Source: Pseudomonadota bacterium
Lineage (GTDB): Bacteria; Myxococcota_A; UBA796; SXON01
Assembly: GCA_005776735.1 (NCBI GenBank)
Contig: SXOM01000442.1
Coordinates: 1-10,872, forward strand
Direction of reading: 5' to 3'
Length of the DNA stretch: 10,872 bases
This document shows, in pieces, positions 5,816 to 10,872 of the stretch (positions are counted from its first letter, which is position 1; the number at the start of each line of letters is the position of its first letter). The notes under the pieces are model-generated. The model was not told the DNA's origin. It did not search any database and saw only the letters and a program-made list of their open reading frames with translations. Both the position numbers and the translations under genes were made by a program.

Positions 5816-6724
5816 CTACTCGCAGCCGGCGTCGATCACCATCCGGCTCGTGTCGAAGAGGCGGTGTCCGTCGGGTCCGCCGGCGACCCAGCCGTTCCAC
5901 CCCGGGACCGCGCGGGCGAGGGTCATCCAGTCGGCGACGGGCACCTCGACCGGCGCGGCGAACTTGCGGACGAAGGCCTCGGCGCCGCGGGCGCAGCCCA
6001 CACCCAGCTCGGGCTCGCTGTCGGGGTCGTAGGCCAGGTCGCCGTCGACGTCGACGAAGGCCACCGGGCGAAGGAGCGCGCCCTCCGGGACCTCGATCGA
6101 CGCGTCCAGGCGCATGCCCCACACGCCGGCGGCCACCGCGCCGATCGCGCCGGCGACGGGCTCGCCGTCGACCACGAGCGCGACGCGCACATCGCTCTCG
6201 GCGTCGGTGGCGACGTCGGGTACCACGAACGGTCCGCCCACGACGAGCTCCGTGGCGGGGCGGAGCCGCAGCGGGATCGACACGTCGTCGACCTCGGTGG
6301 TGAAGACCTGCCCGGCGCGGGTCACCTCGAACGACCACCCCGCGGGGCGGGCCACGTCGCCGTCGGCGTCGTACACGATCGCCGGACGCCACGCGGTGAG
6401 GATCGCCCCCGGGGTGCCATCGCCCAGGCGCTCGCGCACCAGGAGGCGGTAGCGGCCGTATTCGGTGTCGAGCTCGGGCAGCTCCACGGTGAACAACCCG
6501 CTGGCGGCGACCGGCACCACCGCGAGGACCGAGGGGTAGCTCAGGTCTTCGCCGAGGCGCTCTTCGATCAACTGCGCGAGCATGGGGCCGTCGGTCTCGG
6601 GGTCGAGGTCCTGCACCTCGCCGAAGAGCACCTCGGCTTCCTCGGCTTCGCCGAGGGCGGCGTCGAGCGCGGCGGGTTCGGTGTGGTCGACGGCACAGGC
6701 GGCCAGAAGCAGAAAAGCGGTCAT
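5816..6724 (-). CDS. Putative lipoprotein with DVDGD motif, function unknown
   Basis: This 302-residue protein starts at ATG 6724. GGGAGG six bases upstream decides this start over the GTG/ATG-like options further out. MTAFLLLAAC is a compact signal with a good lipobox (L-A-A-C, C10 lipidated). There is no basic residue before the hydrophobic stretch, which is unusual for a signal peptide. After an acidic linker (about 12-50) the protein appears beta-rich. It contains VYDADGD and FVDVDGDLAYDPDSEPELG, with D225-V-D227-G-D229 in the style of a calcium-binding loop. Two cysteines occur late, GVGC and a penultimate C in the C-terminal DAGCE, and might form a disulfide. No named family is recognised. 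Its arrangement and DVDGD motif parallel the next lipoprotein gene downstream, suggesting distant relation or shared function, but I see no clear end-to-end similarity. It is divergent from the unknown gene at 6828, so the 103 bases between must hold both promoters. Confidence 0.85.
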   Translation of the reverse strand: MTAFLLLAACAVDHTEPAALDAALGEAEEAEVLFGEVQDLDPETDGPMLAQLIEERLGEDLSYPSVLAVVPVAASGLFTVELPELDTEYGRYRLLVRERLGDGTPGAILTAWRPAIVYDADGDVARPAGWSFEVTRAGQVFTTEVDDVSIPLRLRPATELVVGGPFVVPDVATDAESDVRVALVVDGEPVAGAIGAVAAGVWGMRLDASIEVPEGALLRPVAFVDVDGDLAYDPDSEPELGVGCARGAEAFVRKFAAPVEVPVADWMTLARAVPGWNGWVAGGPDGHRLFDTSRMVIDAGCE

Positions 6725-6730
6725 TTGATT

Positions 6731-6736
6731 CCTCCC
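6731..6736 (-). promoter_or_regulatory. Shine-Dalgarno site deciding the lipoprotein start
   Basis: On the minus strand GGGAGG lies six bases before ATG 6724, an ideal distance. It fixes the short lipoprotein signal as the true N-terminus rather than an extended frame reaching 6769. Confidence 0.7.
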
Positions 6737-6816
6737 GCCCCCCCGATCGGCTCGCGGTGGCTCGGGCATGAGGCGTGCGCGCCGGCCGCATCGCCGACAG
6801 GTTACGCGCGCCCGGC

Positions 6817-6821
6817 GGAGG
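6817..6821 (+). promoter_or_regulatory. Shine-Dalgarno site deciding the start of the 101-residue protein
   Basis: GGAGG lies six bases before ATG 6828. The upstream in-frame extension to 6768 would add an Arg-rich, non-conserved-looking stretch, so 6828 is preferred. Confidence 0.6.
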
Positions 6822-6827
6822 CTCCCG

Positions 6828-7133
6828 ATGGCGGCTCGTTACCTCGACTGGCTCACCGAACTGTTCGTGGAGGCGCAGGTGCCCTGCGCGCCGGAGCACG
6901 CCGAGTTCATCGACCAGTGCCTGCGCCGCATCGCGGGCGTCGCGCCCGGGGCCACCGAGGAGCAGGTGTACCGCGAGCTGCGAACGCGCTGGCTCAACCA
7001 GGGGCAGCCCGGCCGCCAGCTCCTCGGCAGCTTCCTCCGCGACGAGGTCTACTCCCGTCGCGACTCGCCGATGCGCCCCAAGGAGGGCGACGGCTACTTC
7101 ACCAACCGCTGGGCGACCGAAAACGTCCGCTAG
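6828..7133 (+). CDS. Small protein of unknown function (101 residues)
   Basis: The start is ATG 6828 with GGAGG at ideal spacing. The protein is soluble, mainly helical and balanced in charge. It contains aromatic pairs near the N-terminus (RYLDWLTELFVEA), a Cys at residues 20 and 31, and a C-terminal segment rich in Arg, Asp and aromatic residues (EVYSRRDSPMRPKEGDGYFT). There is no signal peptide, membrane segment or metal-binding pattern, and I do not recognise a family. Amino-acid composition and the ribosome site argue that it is a real gene. It ends 31 bases before the most likely start of the metallophosphoesterase gene on the same strand, so the two probably form a transcription unit, but no functional link can be claimed. 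It is divergent from the lipoprotein gene at 6724. Confidence 0.7.
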   Translation: MAARYLDWLTELFVEAQVPCAPEHAEFIDQCLRRIAGVAPGATEEQVYRELRTRWLNQGQPGRQLLGSFLRDEVYSRRDSPMRPKEGDGYFTNRWATENVR

Positions 7134-7164
7134 CGGCCTGGGCGTCGTCGTCGCCGGCGAGGCG

Positions 7165-7764
7165 GTGACCTTGTGTCCCGATCGTGCCGCGGCGTGGCGC
7201 GACCTGCTCCTGGTCGCCGACGTGCACCTCGGCAAGGGCGACCACTTCCGGGCGCGCGGGCTGCCGCTGCCGCCGGGCGAGCTCGCCGAAGACTTGGAAC
7301 GGCTCGCGCGGCTGGTGGCCGAGACGGGCGCCCGGCGCCTGGTGGTGCTCGGCGACCTCGTCCACGGGCGGGTGTCGGCCGCGACCGCCGCGCTCGTCGC
7401 GGACTGGCGCGCGGGCCTCGGCTGCGCGCTGCAGTTGGTCCCCGGCAACCACGACCGCCACCAGGCCGAGCTGCCCGCGGCGTGGGGCGTCGAGGTGCTC
7501 GCGCCGGCGCACGCCGAGCCGCCCTTCACCTTCGTCCACGCGCCGACCGCCGGCGCGGGCCGCTACCAGTGGGCCGGTCACGTTCACCCGACGGCCACGT
7601 TCGCCGGGGGCGGCGACCGCCTGCGCTTCCCGTGCTTCGTCGTCGGCGCCGAGGTCGCGCTCCTGCCCGCCTTCTCGCGGTTCACCGGCGGCCCCGGCAT
7701 GCGTCCGGAGCCGGGCCGGGTGCGCTATGCGTGCGTGGGCGCCGAGGTCGTCGCGATGGACTGA
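7165..7764 (+). CDS. pdeM: PdeM-type (DNA ligase-associated) metallophosphoesterase
   Basis: This is a 199-residue calcineurin-like phosphoesterase if started at GTG 7165. All metal-site motifs are present: D19-x-H21 (VADVHLGK), GDLVH with D64 and H67, GNHD with N95 and H96, H125 (FVHAP), and GH139-x-H141 (WAGHVHP). The LLLVADVHLGKGDHFRARGL start resembles the ligase-associated (TIGR04123) family more than generic phosphoesterases. That family is usually encoded with an ATP-dependent DNA ligase and an Lhr-like helicase; neither is in this window. The start is uncertain. The preceding in-frame residues GLGVVVAGEA resemble the first strand of the family but lack an ATG/GTG/TTG, and CTG 7138 is possible. 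The last 40 bases overlap, antisense, the end of the membrane-protein gene. Likely reaction: Mn-dependent hydrolysis of phosphodiesters, with the physiological substrate unknown. Confidence 0.85.
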   Translation: MTLCPDRAAAWRDLLLVADVHLGKGDHFRARGLPLPPGELAEDLERLARLVAETGARRLVVLGDLVHGRVSAATAALVADWRAGLGCALQLVPGNHDRHQAELPAAWGVEVLAPAHAEPPFTFVHAPTAGAGRYQWAGHVHPTATFAGGGDRLRFPCFVVGAEVALLPAFSRFTGGPGMRPEPGRVRYACVGAEVVAMD

Positions 7765-9041
7765 CCACCGGTGCGAGGCGCGCCCGCCCCTGCCGCCGGA
7801 GCGGCCGGTCGCGGCGCCTCGCCCTCCGGCACCCCGAGGTCGTCGTCGTCGTCACACCAGGCGGGCCACTTGCCGACGTCCGCGCGGGCCAACGGCGCCA
7901 CGATCGCCATGAACCCCGCGAAGAAGAAGCTGAGCACCGCGATGCCCTTGAACACGGGAATCAGGTACAACGCGGTGTATCCGGCGGTCAGCGCGAGGAG
8001 GATCGGGAAGAGCGTTCGCCACGCCAGCCGGTAGCCGACGGCGGCGGGGACGGTGACCGCGAAGCTCCCGAGGCTCAGGAACAACGACACCGCCACCGCC
8101 GGCCCCAACGACAGGTACCGCACCAGATAGCCGAGGAACAAGAAGTAGAAGCAGTGGACCATCACCAGGTACGCCCACCGCAGCGGGGGGACGCGCTTCT
8201 GGCGTACCTGGGACCACACGAACGAGCCGAGGAGCAGGAGCGCCACCGCGGCCGGGCTCTGCTGCAAGAGCTCGTGCACCCGGTCGAAGTCCTGCGACCC
8301 GGTGACGAACTGCACGCCCACGTCCTGCTCGGCGGAGAACTCGTGGACGTCGAAGACCACGGTGCTGCGGCCCCCTTCGTTGGTGCGGGTGTGGGGGAGC
8401 CCGTACCGCAAGAGCGCGAACTGGTCGGTGTCGACGTGGAGCGTCGCGGTGAAGTTCGGCACCAACGCCCCCCGCCACTGGCTGAGCAAGAGCGCGTACC
8501 GGTCGGTGCCGTTGGTCGACAACGTCATGGCGATCGGGACGGTGGCGCCGGGCTCCAGGTCGATGCCGAGGTCCATCGCATCGCCGAGCCGGGGGCCGGC
8601 GACGGGGACCCCGCCCACCGCCACGGTGTAGTCGTAGACCAGCGCCGACGCGCCGGGCCGGTCGAGGCGGAGCCACAGGCGACCGGGGGCGTCGTCGGGG
8701 TTGGTCACGTCGAAGCGCGCGGTCTGGGTGAGGGTGTACGCCTGGAAGTCGAGCCAGCCCTGGCGGCGCGTGCCGTGGTCCAGGGTGATGTCGACCGTCG
8801 TGCGGGTCGGGACGACGTTCCGGCGCGAGAGCGCGTCGTACATCAGCCAGAATTCCGGCAACGGCTGCTCGATGGAGCCGCCCCAGTTCTCCTCGAACGT
8901 GGTGCGCTCGGCGCCGTACGAGGTGGGCGCGTTCTGGCCGACCCGGAGCGCCGCGAACCACAGCACGACCGCGCTCCCGATGAGCAGCACGCCGAACCAG
9001 AGGAGGTGGGTGAGGACACGATGGCCAGGCGAACTCTGCAC
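7725..9041 (-). CDS. CreD-like inner-membrane protein
   Basis: This 438-residue protein starts at GTG 9041. No clear ribosome site is seen; the GTG eight codons further on is an alternative. The layout is one N-terminal membrane helix (about 9-30), a large exported beta-rich domain (about 31-255), a cluster of about five to six hydrophobic helices (about 256-380), and a cytoplasmic tail starting CDDDDD and then Pro/Ala-rich. This topology, together with a C-terminal run like GYTALYLIPVFKGIAVLSFF, resembles the CreD/CET inner-membrane family, whose members respond to envelope stress and beta-lactams in enterobacteria. Similarity is by architecture and local pattern, so the name is tentative. 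No CreBC-type two-component genes are nearby. A gap of 168 bases separates it from the upstream ung gene on the same strand. Confidence 0.75.
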   Translation of the reverse strand: MQSSPGHRVLTHLLWFGVLLIGSAVVLWFAALRVGQNAPTSYGAERTTFEENWGGSIEQPLPEFWLMYDALSRRNVVPTRTTVDITLDHGTRRQGWLDFQAYTLTQTARFDVTNPDDAPGRLWLRLDRPGASALVYDYTVAVGGVPVAGPRLGDAMDLGIDLEPGATVPIAMTLSTNGTDRYALLLSQWRGALVPNFTATLHVDTDQFALLRYGLPHTRTNEGGRSTVVFDVHEFSAEQDVGVQFVTGSQDFDRVHELLQQSPAAVALLLLGSFVWSQVRQKRVPPLRWAYLVMVHCFYFLFLGYLVRYLSLGPAVAVSLFLSLGSFAVTVPAAVGYRLAWRTLFPILLALTAGYTALYLIPVFKGIAVLSFFFAGFMAIVAPLARADVGKWPAWCDDDDDLGVPEGEAPRPAAPAAGAGAPRTGGQSIATTSAPTHA

Positions 9042-9209
9042 GAAGCACCGGGGGAGTGCCGATCGGATAGCCCCCCGGCGGTGCAGGAATTGCTCAGGGA
9101 GCCAGGGGGTTTGCAGGGGAGGGCGTGCAGGGCGCCACGCCGCGACCGGCCTCGGACAGCGGCGGAGGCCGGCGCGCGGCGCGCGGGGCGGGGCGACACC
9201 GACCGCGGC
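9042..9209 (-). other. Leader of the CreD-like gene, no gene seen
   Basis: These 168 bases lie between the ung stop and the start of the membrane-protein gene. A hairpin CCGGCCTC/GAGGCCGG (9146-9153 and 9165-9172, 11-base loop) lies 38 bases past the ung stop but lacks a following T tract, so it is at best a weak terminator. No clear promoter hexamers were identified. Confidence 0.4.
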
Positions 9210-9902
9210 TCACCACTGGACCCCGGGCCCGCCTCGCGCCGCAAAGTACGCGTTGATCTTCGAGAATGGCCGGCTGCCGAAGAAGCCCTTGTCGGCGGAG
9301 TAGGGCGACGGGTGCGGGCTGCGGAGGACCAGGTGGCGGCCGGGGTCGATGCCCGCGGCCTTCTGCGCGGCGGCGGCGCCCCACAAGACGAAGGCCAGGC
9401 CTTCGCGTTGGGTGGCGAGCACCTCGACCACGCGGTCGGTGAACCGCTCCCAACCGTGCCCGCGATGCGAGTTGGGCTCGCGCGCCCGCACGGTGAGCAC
9501 CGAGTTCAGGAGCAGCACGCCCTGGTCGGCCCAGGCCGTGAGGTCGCCGTGGTCGCGCGGGGGCACGCCGAGGTCGGCCTGGAGCTCCTTGTAGATGTTG
9601 ACCAGCGAGGGCGGCGGCCGCACCGGGCGCCGCACCGAGAAGCTGAGCCCGTGGGCCTGGCCCGGACCGTGGTACGGGTCCTGGCCGAGGATCACCACGC
9701 GCACGCGGTGAAACGGCGTGTGGTCGAACGCCGCGAAGATCTCGGCCCCCGGCGGGAAGACCGGCCCGTGCGCCTTCTCGGCGGCGAGGAAGGTGCGCAG
9801 CTCCGCCATGTACGGCATCGTGAACTGGTCGCCGACGACGGCGAGCCACGAGTCGGGCAGCCGCGGCTTGCGCTCGGCGCCTTCGCCCGGCACCTCGGTC
9901 AC
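9210..9902 (-). CDS. ung: Uracil-DNA glycosylase, family 1
   Basis: This 230-residue enzyme removes uracil from DNA by cleaving the N-glycosidic bond, the first step of base-excision repair. The water-activating motif is GQDPYHG with D75, followed by QAHGLSFSV. The mid-domain segment LLLNSVLTVRAREPNSHRGHGW is typical of the family. The second active-site motif is SPHPSPYSADKGFFGSRPFS with H197; the residue that inserts into the helix, Leu in most family members, is Tyr (Y201) here. Length is normal. The start is GTG 9902, overlapping the upstream oxidoreductase stop by GTGA; GTG 9893 is an alternative three codons in. The overlap implies translational coupling to that gene. The call is secure; the Tyr substitution is the only oddity. 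Confidence 0.96.
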   Translation of the reverse strand: MTEVPGEGAERKPRLPDSWLAVVGDQFTMPYMAELRTFLAAEKAHGPVFPPGAEIFAAFDHTPFHRVRVVILGQDPYHGPGQAHGLSFSVRRPVRPPPSLVNIYKELQADLGVPPRDHGDLTAWADQGVLLLNSVLTVRAREPNSHRGHGWERFTDRVVEVLATQREGLAFVLWGAAAAQKAAGIDPGRHLVLRSPHPSPYSADKGFFGSRPFSKINAYFAARGGPGVQW

Positions 9903-10872
9903 CGCCGCCCGGCGAGGTACTGCCGCGGCCACGGCACCCGCGTGCCGGCGTCGGTGGCCTGGCGGCGGGTGAAGTACGGGTCGCGGAGGTGCTCGCGGGC
10001 CAGCGCGACGAGGTCGGCGCGCGCTGCGGCCACGATGGTGTCGACCTGATCGAGGCTCGTCACCGCGCCGACGGTCATCGTCGGGACGCCCGCCTCCAGG
10101 CGCGTGCGCTCCGAGAACGGCACCTGGTACATGCGCCCGGCGGTGATCTTCGCGTGGGGGACCGTGCCGCCGCTGGACACGTCCAGCACGTCGGCGCCCG
10201 CGGCGTGGAGCGCGCGCGCGATGTGGACGTACTCGGCGTCGCTGTGGTCGCCCGGGGCCCAGGAGCTGCCGTTGACGCGGACGAAGAGCGGGCGCTCGGT
10301 GGGCCAGACCGCGCGGACGGCGCGCACCAGGCGCAGCGGGAAGCGGAGGCGATTGTCCACGCTGCCGCCGTGCTCGTCGGTGCGGTGGTTGGTGTGCGGG
10401 GAGAGCCAACTGTCGAGCAGGTAGCCGTGCGCCATGTGGAGCTCGAGCACGTCGAAGCCGGCGTCGGCGGCGCGTTGCGCGGCCGCGAGGAACGCGGCCT
10501 CGAGCTGGTCGAGGTCGGCCGCCGTGGCCTCGCGGGGCGCGGGCCAGCCGAGGTCGAAGGGGAGGGGGCTCGGGCCGAGCGTCTCCCACGCTGGGGCGCC
10601 GACCAGGGGCTTGTTGCCGTCCCAGGGGGCCGCGCAGCTCGCTTTGCGGCCGGCGTGCCCGATCTGGATCGCGATCTTCGCGGCGCTGTGCTCGTGCACG
10701 AAGTGGACCACGCGCGCCCAGGCGTCGCGCTGGGTGTCGTTCCACAGGCCCGTGCACCCCGGCGTGATCCGGCCTTCGGGCACCACGGCCGTGGCCTCGG
10801 CGAAGACCAGCCCCGCGCCGCCGACCGCACGACTGCCGAGGTGGACCAGGTGCCAGTCGGTCGGCACGCCGC
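9899..10872 (-). CDS. Old Yellow Enzyme family NADH:flavin oxidoreductase (YqjM/NamA-like), 5' end outside window
   Basis: The visible 323 residues run from inside the first third of the barrel to the C-terminus. The frame is open to the window edge, and DWHLVHLGSRAVGGAG is an internal family motif, so about 40 N-terminal residues (including the flavin-contacting first strand) are missing. The GTG at 10867 is not the true start. Family hallmarks are QIGHAGRKAS, then HMAHGYLLDSWLSP with the His pair and Tyr that bind and protonate the substrate, followed by RTDEHGGSVDNRLRFPL. Later come DVSSGGTVP and the C-terminal REHLRDPYF. This fits the FMN-dependent YqjM-type ene-reductases that reduce alpha,beta-unsaturated carbonyls with NAD(P)H. 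It overlaps ung by four bases, and nothing about its chemistry suggests a repair role. Family call secure; subfamily good; substrate unknown. Confidence 0.95.
   Translation of the reverse strand, partial: GVPTDWHLVHLGSRAVGGAGLVFAEATAVVPEGRITPGCTGLWNDTQRDAWARVVHFVHEHSAAKIAIQIGHAGRKASCAAPWDGNKPLVGAPAWETLGPSPLPFDLGWPAPREATAADLDQLEAAFLAAAQRAADAGFDVLELHMAHGYLLDSWLSPHTNHRTDEHGGSVDNRLRFPLRLVRAVRAVWPTERPLFVRVNGSSWAPGDHSDAEYVHIARALHAAGADVLDVSSGGTVPHAKITAGRMYQVPFSERTRLEAGVPTMTVGAVTSLDQVDTIVAAARADLVALAREHLRDPYFTRRQATDAGTRVPWPRQYLAGRR

Noticed and set aside
7173..10049. Very long plus-strand open frame (about 958 codons)
   Set aside because: It runs antisense to the CreD-like, ung and oxidoreductase genes and has low-complexity Arg/Glu/Val composition typical of a reverse-strand shadow.

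Overview
The window is very GC-rich, gene-dense chromosomal DNA. Coding calls rest on clear protein families. GTG starts are common, and several gene pairs overlap by the 4-base GTGA. Short-signal lipoproteins, proteins with Asp-x-Asp-Gly-Asp loops, a FlgJ-like glucosaminidase and a CreD-like inner-membrane protein suggest a high-GC Gram-negative bacterium, probably of the Myxococcota/deltaproteobacterial type. That assignment is inference from style, because no rRNA or phylogenetic marker is present.

Layout. (1) Bases 1-3257, plus strand: a tight four-gene run. It holds the 3' part of a retropepsin-like/TPR protein (cut by the left edge), a secreted staphylococcal-nuclease-like protein with a lamin-tail domain, a PAP2 membrane phosphatase and a REG-2/HDHD3-like HAD protein. 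The genes overlap or lie 16 bases apart. (2) Bases 3258-4233: a leader with an AT-rich patch and a perfect 12-base palindrome, then a secreted GH73 glucosaminidase. (3) Bases 4234-4706: a convergent intergenic region with no credible gene. It carries a 20-base direct repeat, a 14-base-arm inverted repeat and a terminator. (4) Bases 4707-6724, minus strand: two lipoprotein genes, each with its own intrinsic terminator. (5) Bases 6828-7764, plus strand: a 101-residue protein of unknown function, then a PdeM-type metallophosphoesterase. (6) Bases 7725-9041, minus strand: a CreD-like membrane protein whose 3' end overlaps the metallophosphoesterase gene on the opposite strand. (7) Bases 9210-10872, minus strand: uracil-DNA glycosylase, translationally coupled to an Old Yellow Enzyme family oxidoreductase cut by the right edge.

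Functional reading: the window mixes envelope functions (lipoproteins, a peptidoglycan hydrolase, a PAP2 lipid phosphatase, a CreD-like protein) with nucleic-acid functions (secreted nuclease, PdeM-like phosphoesterase, uracil-DNA glycosylase). No integrase, transposase, CRISPR array, tRNA or rRNA gene was seen. I found no convincing new multi-gene system. The points most worth following up are the repeat-bearing intergenic region, the unknown 101-residue protein beside an apparently orphan PdeM, the unusual active-site substitutions in the nuclease and HAD protein, and the two DVDGD lipoproteins.
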